64,000 bases of DNA from Apostichopus japonicus (Eukaryota > Echinodermata > Holothuroidea > Aspidochirotida > Stichopodidae). This document shows, in pieces, positions 37,618 through 52,100 of this stretch. The stretch lies in NCBI RefSeq assembly GCF_037975245.1, contig NC_092569.1, positions 15,745,501-15,809,500 of the forward strand, given 5' to 3'. A model generated the notes under the pieces. That model was not told where the DNA came from. It saw only the letters and a program-made list of their open reading frames with translations, and ran no database searches. How positions within the stretch are numbered: position 1 is the stretch's first letter; each line of letters opens with the position of its first letter. Position numbers and translations under genes: made by a program.

Positions 37618-39885
37618 GACATTTTTCGTAATAATTCAGAAGGTAAATAAGTCTGACCAAACGAGGCGTGGTTGAATTGACTATATGGAAAACAACCCAA
37701 GAAAACTTCCAACCTTATCATTGAAACATTACCTAAAGAATTTCTTGTTTGAAAGTGAATGGCAACTTGAAAAATCGGAGCAAAGACCATTAGAATAGTC
37801 ATTGCTCTACTGGTGAGTCATTCATCACTGCAAATAACTACTAGACTTTAACACTACATTAATGACAATACATAAAATAATAAGAAAAAGAAAGTGTGTA
37901 GTGTTTTAATTTAAATTGTAAAAGTTTGTAATAAGAGAACCAGAGACACTAGTCGTACACACCATACACATCGAAATTCATAGTTATAAGCATAGCTTTG
38001 CGTGTAAACCTTATACTATTGACATAAGTTGTAGCCTTAACGTGTCACATATATTTAACCTTTTTTTCGTATATACCAAGAACCCGCTCTATACATGACT
38101 AAATGAAATAAAGTGTTATATTAACATTTGCAACATTACTCAACAACGCATTCAACAGAATAAGGGCGAAAATGCCCGCACTGACATGATTGGTACTGTT
38201 GTGTGTTCTACATCAAAATTCATTCGAAATACAGTTTACCAGGCATACATATCTGTTGTACGAGATCCACGTAGTATGGACCTATTTTAAGTTAACTAAC
38301 CTTACGTTAGCTTGTTTGCACGCCTGGAAAACAATAGCAGAGAATGTTGGTATTCGTCACATTTTTGTCGTCTTTGCGATTACTAGGGAGACTGAAAAAG
38401 GGTCTATGTTCACCCCACTCTTTTCAAAATACAACAAATTCGTTTCTGATTATGTTATTGACTATTTCAACATTGAACCTTTGATTTTTCAGGCTCACGG
38501 CTAGTAAAATGCTTCAGTATTGTTTGAATTTAGTCCTACTAAAATTTGAAAGAAGTTAATTTCAGCATATCAAGGGGTAGTTAACATTTATATTATCGTG
38601 TATTTTTTTTAACATCATAATGTGTTTTAGGCCTACATATTATGTGAAATGTACAGCCGCGCGTAGTCCCTCATCGTACACTTTACTCACAATACAATGA
38701 CGTTATATATGATATTTCAATTGAGAAAATATATCCTACGATAAGCTTGGGGATCGAGACTGTTAACCTCATATCTCATAGTTTGTAAATATCGTACGGA
38801 AACGGCCTGTCTTTTATCACGTCGGTTTCTAATGAGGATTAATTTCGAACAATTTCAAGTTTTAAATGGTTTACATTAATGATATAAATAGTGAAATAAC
38901 GGAGTTCAGTCTGTTTACGTAGCACATTTTGTAAAGGTTTATCCTTCGAACCCGGTAATTTATTTGCTTGTTTTTTTTTTGCATAAATATTTTTTTATTG
39001 ACATGTTTAAAATTGGTTACTTATTAAGACATAACGCATCCCACCCCACCCCAATTTTTATATATATTTTTGATCATAACATATTTTCTCGAATGCCCAT
39101 TGTATAACGAGGGAGCGAATCAAGAACCCACTGAACATCTGTCTTAAATATTGAGAAAATCCGGCAGCATTAGAAATAAACCATACATCCCTGTTTGGAA
39201 TTACAAATAGCGGCTCTTATTTTAATTGACGATGTGTTAGCCAGTAGATTATATCCGAATGTTCATTATATTTGGTATTATATTGGTACAAATATGGGCA
39301 ATATTTTCTACGCTGGTATAAACAAAGAAGAAAATATTTGTCTATACTTATCTGAAATTTCAAATCAATTTAAAAATAACATCTCGTTTTATGATATTCT
39401 TTATTCAAAATAATATTAAGCGCGTTCCACCTATTCATCGGTAATAGCTATTCGTTGCGAATGATAGTAGCGGTGTGAATTCCAGCAATATTCAATAACT
39501 ATACTGAGCACACATTGAGCTTGTCTTGGTTGACACAGGTTATTACACGATGCGTTGTTACATTTCTCGTTATTTTCTTATTACATTTTGCGTCGACATG
39601 TTATTACATAACTCGTTAAATGCGTTTTGCGCCCAAAATTAGTACACGTTCAGTTAAGAAAACATTTTGCGGCGAAACATATCTGGTTAACACTACATTT
39701 TGCGTCAATTATGACATTTTTCAATGACGATATTCAATATATGTTGACTGATGTACAGACTAAAGGGTATGTTGATAATTATGGGTATAGTTAACTATGT
39801 CACGGGTATACATCATTTTTGTATAAGTTACCTCAGAGGAATTTCAATATAAAAAGCAGTTTGCTCATGCAATTAACATTCCAAA

Positions 39886-40345
39886 CTCGGTGCAAACTAT
39901 TATTCATTGTCATGTATGACATAAAGCCCATGAAAGGACATGGCATTATATTCAACTTACTTTATTATCTCAACTGTCAAAAATTATGTTGTTTAACTAT
40001 ACCTCAGTAATATATAACGTACCGGAAAATTACGACCATAACATTCAAACAGACCGATTTTATACGTAGTCTGCCTACTTCAAAGTTAGATATATGGGAA
40101 AAACAACGTAGTATCAGTCGTTAGCTTGAATATAACAGCAACGCACTGTGTTACGTACGGTAGTTATCACATGCTGGATTGTTTCTAAAACGATCAAGAA
40201 TGTCGACATTTTTTCTGTATTCACATTTGATAATATCTAAGATGAAATATTAATCCCATTTTCGACACCGCTGTACTAGTGGAGTGCTCAGCTTCATGAT
40301 GCACCATTTTGCTTGTGTTGTCTTTAGTAAGGATTTCTTCCTCAT
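39886..40345. other. Unit-specific insertion upstream of gene 4
   Basis: About 460 bp interrupts a stretch that is continuous in the sister spacers (cattccaaaagaaagaaatt in the gene 2 spacer). I found no clear terminal inverted repeats, poly(A) tail or long frame; its class is unknown. Confidence 0.55.
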
Positions 40346-42903
40346 AAAGATAGAAATTGTATGATTCTTAAAATGCAATAAAACCATAAATAAACTATGT
40401 ATATAATTTTTAAAAAAAACGAAGATGAAACACGATCTCGTGTTCTGCTATATTGAACTTTTTTTGTGTTAAAATATGACTTCATATTAACAGAAGTCAC
40501 TGTCAAATATGACTTCATGTTAAACAAGGGCGCTAACGAACTTCAGTGTTATGGTAGAATATTTAATATGGCTTAACACTGTCCTTAAAGATGTCGGCAT
40601 ACCACAACCATGATAGTTCCATTAACTTAAACCCGCGGGGGACCCGAAATAGAACTCCCATTGGATAATTTTACCCATTCCGCAAGGCCATAACACTGAT
40701 TGGTGTATCTACCTCTGTTCACATTGGATTAGCTTCTGACTGGAGCAATATGCTAATGAACGGTAATATTTTTATGAGTATTCCGATTTACAGCTTGTAT
40801 ACAACATTTGTCTATAGTTGTTCCCCACAACTGTGTATGGCGAGTTTTCGTCATCGCCTGGCCAGAATGGACACATCGAGATTTACATTATATAAATCAG
40901 GAAGGTCTGGATATGTTCTTTCTTATTTTACCTAGTAGACAGATCGCAAGTTAGACTTTTGCGAATGGAATAGTAAAGTTATCAAAGAATTTTCCATAGA
41001 CTTCTTCAAACACCCCCCCCCCCCCCTCCCAATTCAAGTCAAGAAATGAAACGTATACACAAAGAATTGTTAGCTTTTATATTGTTGGGAATTTTCATAT
41101 ACGCAGATGTTTGTCATAAGAAAATAGTTTTTACATAGACTATTACATTCTCGTTGTGCTTCAATAACGGACATTTAACACAACCCGTTTATCTAGATGC
41201 CATCAAGATTTGGAGTCTCGACTTAAATATCTATTTAATAACCACTGTTATTGTTCGGAAATATTCATTTGCTTACGCTAGAAATTCTTTCCGCTTATCA
41301 TTTACTTCCCCAAAAGAATAATCTGCACAAGGTTATAAACGTAATAGAAAATTACGATTGAAGAGAGACAAATTTATATGTGTTACAAATATGCAATTTT
41401 ATTTTGGAAAATATAGTTAGTTTATAGGCCGTTAAGTAAAGATATCTTACAATGTAAATATGCAAGTATGCATACGTTGGTATCTATAAGTGTATCCCTT
41501 CTTTTGTCAATGATACGACATTGCTAAGTTGTTAAGAAGCCAAAGTACCATTAAACAAGGCACATATGCAGATGTTGGAATCAAGCTTTTTCTTTTGTGT
41601 TGTCGAAGCTACGAATTTTCCCTTTTGTTATATCGATGTGATGATGTACTACCAGCATAAACATTACAGGGTAATACAGGGTTGGTTCAGTTGCACAAAA
41701 TAAAGCAACATACAAGCATACATCATGTGTACCGTGTAAGCCTTTATATATATAATTTGTAGATATCAAGAATCATCATCGCTTGGGATGTGGTTATGTC
41801 TTGCATAACAGGTAGATAGACAGTGTTGGCAGTGTGAAGGGACAAAACTAATTGGTGTCACTATCCGAAAAATCCGAGAGCTAAAGTTTCATGGTACGAT
41901 GTAGGCTGTAACCTAGCGGGGCGAGCATATTTTTTTTTGTAGTGGGAGGATTAAATATGTTGTCGTCCAGGGAAGGGTCTCAGCAGACATTTATCACCTT
42001 TGAAAATTTTGTTAAAAACGGAGGGTGCTCAGATGCAACAAGGTGATATATTTTGCAACTTTTGAATAAAATGTTGAAGGATTTCGACTGCATATATATA
42101 TTAATTATTGAAAGAATACTTTTTTTGTTTTGTTATAGTCTATCTGTCAGTGGAGAGGTGTTGGTTGGGCCTCCTGATTTCTTCAGGGGATGGAAACCAC
42201 CAAAGATACGTTGTTGCACCCCTGATCTACCCTCTGTATCGATTTTAAATTTTAGTTGGGAGGGGGGGGGGGGTCACCAAACTTGGCTCTCATCCGTTAT
42301 GGGTAAAGATCAAAGCAAACATGTTTACTTTGGTAAATGGGAAATGAATTTATTATTTCCATCATCTACAATACATTTTGTAGTAGAACTTCAAAACTTT
42401 CCAATGCACTTTCCCGCTTCTGATAAACCACTGATTTTTGTATGAATTTGTGTGGGTGAGTATCAAAAGTACAAATACTAAATAAGAGAGGGAAAAGAAA
42501 TGGAGAGAGTAGAAGACGTTGTTTCCACGAAATGTTCGAATTATTTGATACCTTTAACAAAGGCTGTATACCAAGTGCTTGCCGTATATTTAACATCACA
42601 AGCACGGTGTGTTATGGTAGTATAGACCGCGGAAACTGAAGGCTAACGAAAATGTAATATCATTATTGTTTCCTTACATTTTTCAATTTTTCAACTGTTC
42701 TAGGATCACGTTGAATACAAAATCTACACCATATTTCGTGGGGGCAGATTTTTGTGACACATAAAGTCGTACGGTTGAGTGTCTTATTCAAATAAATGAG
42801 AATAATCTTGTAATACTTAACCCGCTTCCTTACATTAAATTAACACATCTACAAATACTGTACATGGCAAATTCTGGTGCAATGCGTAAGTATTTCCGCA
42901 ACG

Positions 42904-43015
42904 TGACGTCACATGTATCAGTCTTTCTTGACCGACTAAAGATTATCATATGGGATGGGTGCCTTGGAATCCTTATCTGTTTACAACTGAAAGACTGTGT
43001 GACGCCGAAGAAGAA
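42904..43015 (+). promoter_or_regulatory. Candidate promoter of gene 4, TATA-like box lost
   Basis: A perfect CRE, TGACGTCA, is at 42904-42911. At the position of the TATAAGTA box of genes 2 and 3 the sequence reads gccgaagaagaacaatg. The rest of the block is well conserved. Confidence 0.35.
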
Positions 43016-43169
43016 CAATGCGATCTGGCTGCGAGACATCGTCATTTTAAAACTGTGTAAGTACACTTCAGGTTATCCGTTGTTTTCAGGAACATCAAGG
43101 ATAGTTCTTACCTCTGGAGATGCATTTCATTTGAGTTGTCATTCATTTTATATCAAGACATTCGTAAAT

Positions 43170-46100
43170 ATGGAGCTTTCCATGGCTCTTCGAGCACTAT
43201 TTGCATTCTTGTGCACAACAACCATCGCCTTTACGTCCTCGGAAGGAACGGTGAGTTAAACTTTTTACAATTTCTGTTCTTCATTATTATAAATCACGTT
43301 TCTTTCTTGTTTGTTAGATGTTATTATTTAAGCCTGGGTAATATGTTTTACACGTTTCTTTCTTGCTTGCTGGGTTATATAAATTCCCACAAAACTTAAG
43401 AAAAGTTTTATTACTTGATAGCCTGTTTTACAATTACTAGTACAACATTCTTGTTTTTAGTAGCTTATGCAGTTGGAATATTGCAACTGATATGAAAGTA
43501 ATTTGATTTTTGCGAGTAACAATTCTTCTTCAATAAATTCCTTCTTTCCAAAATAATAATCTATCTTCTACAGCCTACAGAAGGGTGCGTTTTTGGTGTA
43601 AAATTTGCACTGCACCTTATAATGAAAATATTGCATAACAAATTCTATTTTTTGCTTAGTTAATTTTGAAATCTTACATTGCCTTGAGAAACTTTCTCTT
43701 ATATTGTCAATAAATATCGCACGTTATCGCTTATGTATTCCTAAATATATCTATTTAACCACACGTCGCTGATTTGTTCAATATAACACTAACGCGTAAA
43801 ACTAGAATCGTATGTTTTACGTAATGGCTTAGAACATAACCATTAACAATTTCAGAATAACATAAACATTTGTGAAAGTTATTTTAAGACATTTGAACAG
43901 TTATATCCTAACTATTTTAGAAACTTTGATGTTGAAACGTAACTTTGATGTTACACTAAATCTCATTGACCATCATCAAGTCTCTATATTTCCTAACTAA
44001 ATACGGATAACTGTCTCTTTAAAAATCGATTTGACTACATTAGTACGCTAAGTATTGCAAAACTACAGTATAGGTTAATCGTACTCGAAAAAAAACCCTT
44101 TAAATTTGATTAATTAAGTATTCTACCTTCGCTTGAAAGTCTTTAATCGTAGCAAAAAATATATAATAATCATATGTGCAGTCCGCTTTCTGTTACATAA
44201 ATTCACTCCACTTCATGTCCAAGTGGCGCCTTTTCCGTTACGCGTGAACAAGAGTCAAAGTTAAATATTTTAACGATCTATTGTATAATTGAGAAGATAT
44301 TAGAAATTATTGATCATTCCATGTCTTTTTCTCCTGTTATATATGTTTTTAACTTATTGTTGAGCGTTAAAATCATATGAACAAAGTTGTTTAAATATTA
44401 AAGGCAGAACTGTAAAATAACAACGTTGTTCGCTATCATAGCGCACTATCATAGAATTTCACATATTTACTTCGGAAATATCTACGGTGATAAATTACAT
44501 ATAACAAATACCTCTTTATGATAAAGTTTATAATTCAAATTCGTCCTCTTTGTCCTTGTTTGCCCAATTAACTTCGTTTAACGAGACTTGGTTCATTGTC
44601 GGATTTAAATTACTTAATTTTAATGAAGAAAGAACAGATATTTTCAAAACTTGATGCAATAATGTACTAATATATTTTCAAATTAGTTTTATTTGATTTT
44701 TTTCTTAGTAAGCATTAGTAAATCTTTGAAAGCTAACATAAACACTAATGCATATTTGCCTTGCTAAATTGCACTTAACAATTAGCTTCCGTGCAATACT
44801 TGCACGGGTAAACTTCAATGGCTACAAATCTCTTGCAATAATATACTTTAGTCTATACCGTATAGTAACTTGTACAATATTCAGAACTTTGAAATTATTG
44901 TTAGTTTAAACTAATAATATGTAGATGTTTATCTCGTTCAAATTCGTCCTTCTCGTTGTCTTAAAAAGTACTTAGAAGTTCCAAATACCGCTCTCCCATG
45001 ATTTTGAAGATTAATGCACAATTATAGAGTTTATGTCCTTAAACTATCAAGCAAGTAGTTTATAACTAAACAATTAGACCCTTAAGTACAATATTTTCAT
45101 ACTCTTGGAATTTGAAAAGTATCTGCACAGGTTCTATACTAGAAAAATAATTCTCGGCGATTCGCATCAGAAGTTAACAAAAATTACACCCTTAATTCGT
45201 TTTACTGTTTTTGTTATGTAAGGTTAACTCGGGTTGTAACTTAGTATCGGATATTGCAAGGTACATGCATATGTGTTATTTTTTCGATTTAGTGTATTTG
45301 CACTTTGAAGCATATTTTTTTCTAGTAACATCGTCAATATCTCAGGTTAACCTAACGTATGCAATTGGTGCATTTCATACAGTGTCGTATTCCCATGTCA
45401 ACCAATAATGTACTTACACGGTGTACAAAAGGTCAGGTACATCCCTCACTACCCAAAAAGTCACTTTAACAACCAGATTTTCCGTCGGAATCTTCACATG
45501 TTGCTTGGCAAGTACATGTTCCGTAGATAATGTTTGTTGGACATGTAGATGACAATGTAGCTGTCAGTTGGTAAGACCAAGAAAATACATCCAATTTTGA
45601 CAAGAATGATTGGAAACACCTCTGCCATGAAATGTGATCGTTTCTCCATTTAACAGTTATATAGTAAAATAAGAAGGAATTACATTGACAAATATGGAGA
45701 TTGTAGAAACGACTGGATGTATATGAATAAAGTTATGTTGTATTAGTATTAACGTTTAGTTTTTTACTTACGTGCATTACTTTCGAGTGGTCCAATATGT
45801 GTAACCTTATATTGCCCCCATTCATCAGTGATACGAAAATCTGTGTATGTTTTGTAGAAAGAAGCTCCATTTGATAATTCGATATCCACACAAACTTCGT
45901 AGTCTGCTTGGTTCGTCAAATATGATAACTTTTCATTGTCGAGCCAAAACTCAGTTGAGAGAAAACCAAATCCATCTTTATACTGTGACCAACTCCTATT
46001 GAAATTAACAGCACCGCTATCGCGGCGTTGTGTGACCTATAACAGAAGAGGAACATATTGCGAATAATATAACCAATTAAATACACTCTCGAGAATGTAC

Positions 46101-49100
46101 TCGAGTAGGAAAAGTACAATTGAATGTATCCATTTATGTCACTATTAGGAAAGATCGTCTCCGAAAATAATAGCTATATCCCAATTTCGACGTTACTGAG
46201 TGGGGATGCGACTTCCTGATTACCCTGCACATTTTCAAGTCATAGTACCTACATGCTAACGAAAGGCCTTATCACGTTTAAAATATGACATCAACATTTC
46301 CATTTAGACGTTTCGTCCAGCTTTCCACCAACGTTGTTGTTGCAGTACACCTCAAATGGTTGTTCATATCCATCTGGCTTGATAATGTATACTCCGTTAG
46401 AGCTGGACGCAGAACATTGACTTTGAACGTCTCGGCAGTCCTTTGGATATTCAGAACGTTGATAAAAGAAGTAATGATCCACTGTAATAAAGAGATCAAA
46501 ACATTAACAAATTATATAATATGCATGATTTGTGTTCAATTTGTAACACAAACTTGTCACCGTATACAATACTTCACCGTTAAAGAAAATCCTGCAAAGA
46601 AATTGACAATTCTCTGAGATTTTAGGAGATAGCTAAAAATCGCAGCAGGAAAGATGGAACTTGAAAAGTAACATGAAAACCTAACATCAAAGTTGGTACC
46701 TATGTCATTTCCTTTGTTAGAATACGTTGCATTCCTTTCTCTCCCTCTTTGTCCTATTCCCTAACTATTTTTTGCTTTATTATTTTCTTCCGGGGTGGGG
46801 TTGATATGATTTATATAATAAAACACTTGTTAAAAATTTCTTGTCTTGTTTACAGTATTATAGGTTGTAAAATAGCACCTATTTGACATATATTTTTGAT
46901 GACTCTTCGTCTCATTAATGAAGAATTTATTTATCGTAACTGTTTGTAAAGAACTATTAATTTTTTTTCAATCTCATGTATCAAATAATCATGTACAGAC
47001 AAATTAAGAATGTTGGAAAATAAACAATTTCAAAATGACACATTGACATATATTTTTGATGACTCTTCTTCTCATAAATAGATTATTCATCGGAGAAGTT
47101 TACCTTCAACTACAGTGGACACTCAAAGTAAGATATTTCACCTTGAACTGCTTTGTTTTTCATTCCATCTATATAAAAAAATGTAATTCACCAAAATAAA
47201 TGACTTTTGTTATTTCCAAGATAACTTTCTGTTTTTGTTTCTGTTTCATTGACCGTGTCTGTGTGAGACAGCAATTAGTATGTTACTTTCGACGACTTAC
47301 AACAATCCAAAACTTACAACCTTTAATACTGCAAAAAAGACAAGAAATTGTTGACAAATGTTTTTTATAATGTATGTAACATCGACCCCAACCCCGATAA
47401 AAATAAAGCAAACAAGGGTTAGGGAAAAGGGCAGAGAGGGAGAGAAATGAATGCAACGTGTTCTAACACAGGAAATGATATATGTACCAAATTTGATATT
47501 ACTTTTCAAGTTCCATCTTTCCTGCAGCGGTCTTAGCTATCTCCTAAAATCTCAGAGAATTGTCAATTCAGGAATTCAGGCAGGATTTTCTTTAACGGCC
47601 AAGTATTGTATACGTCGACAAGTTTTTGTTACAAATTGAACACAAATCATGCATATTATATAATTTGTTAATGTTTTGATCCCTTTATTACAGTGGATCA
47701 TTACTTCTTTTATCAACGTTCTGAATATCCAAAGGACTGCCGAGACGTCCAAAGTAAGTGTTCTACGTCCAACTCTAGCGGAGTATACATTATCAAGCCA
47801 GATGGATTTGAAGAACCATTTGAGGTGTACTGCAACAACGACGTCGGTGGAGGAGGAGGCTGGACGGTACGTCTAAATGGAAATGTTGATGTCATATTTT
47901 AAACGTGATAAAGCCTTTCGTTAGCATGTAGGTCTAATGACTTGAAAATATATAGGGGTAATCAGGAAGTCGCATCCCCACTCAGTAACGTCGAAATTGG
48001 GAAATAGCTATTATTTTCGGAGACGTTCTTTCCTTATAGTTACATCAATGGATAACATAAATTGTACATTTCCCACTCGAGTACAACCGAGAGAGTGTAT
48101 TTGATTGATGATAGTGTTCCCAGTCTGTTTCTCTTCTGTTATATATAGGTCATACAACGCCGCGATAGCGGTTCTGTGAATTTCAATAGGAGCTGGTCAC
48201 AGTATGAAGATGGATTTGGTTTTCTCTCATCTGAGTTTTGGCTCGGCAATGAAAAGTTATCATATTTGACGAACCAAGCAGACTACGAAGTTCGTGTGGA
48301 CATAGAATTATCTAATGGAGCTTCTTTCTACACAACATACAAAGGTTTTCGTATCACTGATGAATGGGGGCAATATAAGGTTACACATATTGGACCACTC
48401 GAAAGTAATGCACGTAAGTTAAAAACTTTATAAAAAGTAAATACGAAACGTTAATAATAATAATACAACCATAACTTTATTCATATGCATCTAAGTCGTT
48501 TTCTACAATTTGCATACATTTTCAATGTAATTCCTTCTTATTTTAATATTTTACTGTAAAACTGAGGAACGATCATATTTCATGGCAGAGGTGTTTTCAA
48601 TCATTTTGCCAAAATCGGATGTATTTTCTTGGTATTACCAACTGACAGCTACATTGCCATCTACATGTCCAACGAACATGATCTACGGAACATGTACTTG
48701 CCAAGCAACATGTGAAGATCCTGACGGAAAATCTGGTTGTAAAAGTGACTGTTTGGGTAGTGAGGGCTGTACCTGTCCAGCTGGTTTCTTAATGCAAGGC
48801 AGTTACTGTGTCAGTGCGAGTGAATGCGGGTGTTTTGTAGCAGAGGCCAACTTGATTATACCAGTGAGTATCTGAACGAATTTCATTTCAATATCACATT
48901 ACTATAGAAATGAAACAGAATCTAAGCTAACTGACCTTGTTTCAACACAAAGTCTCAAAGTCTGAGAAAACACACCCACAATGTTTAATAAATATCATTT
49001 TTATATTTTCATTAAATAACTTTTAGAGTGGGCAAACATACGTTAACGATGACTGCACACAACATTGTTCTTGTAACAATAACCAACTGATCTGTGAAGA

Positions 49101-52100
49101 CTACGTCTGTAATACTAATGCTGTGTGTGATGTCAGGAATGGAGTACGACAGTGTTATTGTAATGAGGGATATGAAGGTGACGGTGAAAATTGTCAATAT
49201 AGAGACTACCAGGATGTGTATGACGCTGGCCATAGACAAGGTGGCATATATACAATCATGCCTACGGGATGGCCTGGTTTACCATTCGACGTAAATTGTA
49301 AAATGGAAAACGGCGGGGGATGGACCGTAAGTTTTAATTGAATCACTATAAATGTTTCAAGTATGTTTCTGGGATTTTTTTAATGATCTAGTCTACTGTA
49401 AACGGTAATAGAAGCACAACTTTATGTTTCAGGTTTGGTTGCATTTTTGTAATTCCTTACCATGGATTCAGTATATTAAAAGAACTTATCAATGAGTAAA
49501 CGAAAACGGTGACAACCCTTAAAATGAACCCCTCCTAAGAAACAAACAACGCTCAGAAATGTCTTAAGTTTATCAGACTGAAATATCATTCTATAGATAT
49601 AGGCTATAATCAGTCGTGCGGTATTCTTAGATTAAGTTTGTCTGTTAGCATACTTCAACGACTCCCTTATTATCTTTCTTTTATTTTTCTTACCCGATGT
49701 CCTTCCAGGTGTTTCAACGTCGTTCTGATGGCTCTACGAGTTTTTATCGAAACCGGGCTGCGTACAAAGACGGCTTTGGTAACAGCAGGAACTTATGGCT
49801 AGGAAATGAAAAGCTTCATTACTTGACGAACCAGAAAAACTACAAGCTTCGATTTGACATCACTACTTTTAGTGGATCAGCTTTATATGCTGAGTATACA
49901 GAATTTCAAGTCGAGTCTGAAAGCAGCAACTACACAATGAATAAACTGGGCACTCGCAGAGGAAATACAGGTTTGTTGCATGATTGATATTTGCGCCTTG
50001 CTTGGGTGATAGGTCAAGTTAAAGTGACTAGTATGTTCACAATAAACTTCATTAGAAAATTGTACGTCATGGTTTCAACACATCTTCATGTTAAATATTT
50101 ACTTCAAAAATGCTCCATGTACACTAAGTGTTGTATTGTTGTAAGGGAAAAGAAGGTTCCGTCTCGAAAGGGATTGAGCCAGTGATCTGAACAATTGCAA
50201 AAAAATCTCGTCCCATCTGGACCCGTTATTTTAAAGAAACAGTTATGTGTAAGATAGTTACCGCATCATTGTATCAATTGAATACCGGTGGTATCAATTA
50301 CAAAATATTGAAGGAGTCTGACTAGCCGATGAAAGAGAATGTATGATGTATGAGAAAGCATCAGTCTAAGAACAGGATATATAATGGAAGAGAAATACGA
50401 CCATATATCTTTCCAGAACCATTAATAGAGAATATAAGTTTCCAGCAAACACAAACTTCTAACAGAATAATGTTTCTTTCAAGATATGCGAAACAATTAT
50501 ACCAAGAAGAGCCACACACCGTGTTTGAAGACAAAGACAACCCTGGATAAAATTACAATGTGAAAGTAATAACTAAAAACTAGTTAATAGAAAGCCCAGG
50601 ATTTACTTCACATATAGAATCAAACACAATATATTCTAATTTAATCATAATATTTATTATAATAATGCAATAATTTCCTTTAGAAAAGCCTAGTTTTCAT
50701 ATTAAAAATCATTAATTTAAATCCAAATCAATGGTCACTTCCATTGATCTGTAAACCTGATTAAACTAAAGAGCAATAAAGAATAAATCAGCTCATGAAG
50801 TATCTTTAATTATCACGGAAATATCACATTAAAAATGAATTCTGAATCTCTTTCAACGTGAAACCTCATCGCCCCCACTTCTCAGTAGACTTTAAAACTT
50901 ATTTATATTCCAACAATAGTGTGCGACATATCAGGTTTCTTACGCTATTGTTCACGGTCAAGTATATTGATCGCTGATGGTTCTTGCTGTTTTCCTTCAC
51001 ACACTGTAAATTTTAATTAGTCATATACACATGCCAAAATGGTCAAATGACTAATTTTGCATTAGTCAGAATTTTTGACTAATTTCATCGGTCATATGAC
51101 TAATTAAAATGGCTAAAGACCAATGAAAGTTAGTCATTGTCCAAAATAGTGACGAAGCATAATTAGTCAATTGGGAATCACGAAATTTGATTTCAAAGCT
51201 TTATTTGTTATTTTTGGTCTTCAAGGTTTTTTGTTATTTACTTACAAACAACTTCCGCGCCACAATATGGATGAATATTAAAAAAAAAATTCTAAAATCA
51301 CCAATAATTAAAAACCCAAGGAATAATGGATATGCTATATAACAATTTTCGGTTAAGTGTAAACTCTAAGACGTCATAAGAAAAATTTCCACAAATTTTT
51401 GGGGGAAATTGATAATTACTTATAGCAAAAACTTAATGAGGTTAAGGCGATATTCCAGCACCGGTACTAAAACGTCTTCGTCATTTGACTAATTTAGAAT
51501 TCACAAATGACGTCAGATATACGTAGCCGCGCGTGCGCACTCTGCAGGCGCCAGGCCTCTAGCTCTCGATGATTTCGACGCCATATTTGATACTGCAGTA
51601 AGAAATTCTGGAGCCGAGAAAATGTCTGCAATCGCAAGGTGGGTGTATCTTATAACTTTACTAAATTGTGATTTAATTGCAAGTTATTCTTTATTTAGTA
51701 TTTTTAGAATAGATAGTTAAATTGATGAAAAGTAAATTACCAGTTTTAGTTCTGCTTAGCAACAACGAACGTTCGTCGTTCTAGCCTAACGTTATGCCAT
51801 ATGCATGATATGTGCAGGATACCTCATACTCACAGGCCTAACGTGATGTGCACACAAATTTATCTTTGTTTATTTTTAAATGTTAACCTGAGTAGGGCTT
51901 AGCTTATTTACTGTTCAAATCGATGAAATTGTCAGACTGAAAGTAACGGTGAACAGCGTTATAACTACGGTGGTCGGCACTGGGCGGGCCCGACCAGCAC
52001 GGAGGATTTCCGCCAACCACTCCGGATGAAAAACACTGCTTCCGACCGGCACTAATTTCACATAAAAAAACTGCTTAAAACGTAACTATTTGTGAATAAA

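Larger units (their letters stand above)
34937..42903. other. Spacer between genes 3 and 4
   Basis: Homologous to the other spacers. It carries unit-specific changes: a duplicated 3'-flank segment at about 37.14-37.37 kb, a last-exon fragment at 37.51 kb, a 460-bp insertion at about 39.89 kb and about 170 bp of extra sequence at about 42.41-42.59 kb. C tracts occur at about 34471, 35399, 36271 and 41013. No intact gene is supported. Confidence 0.7.
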
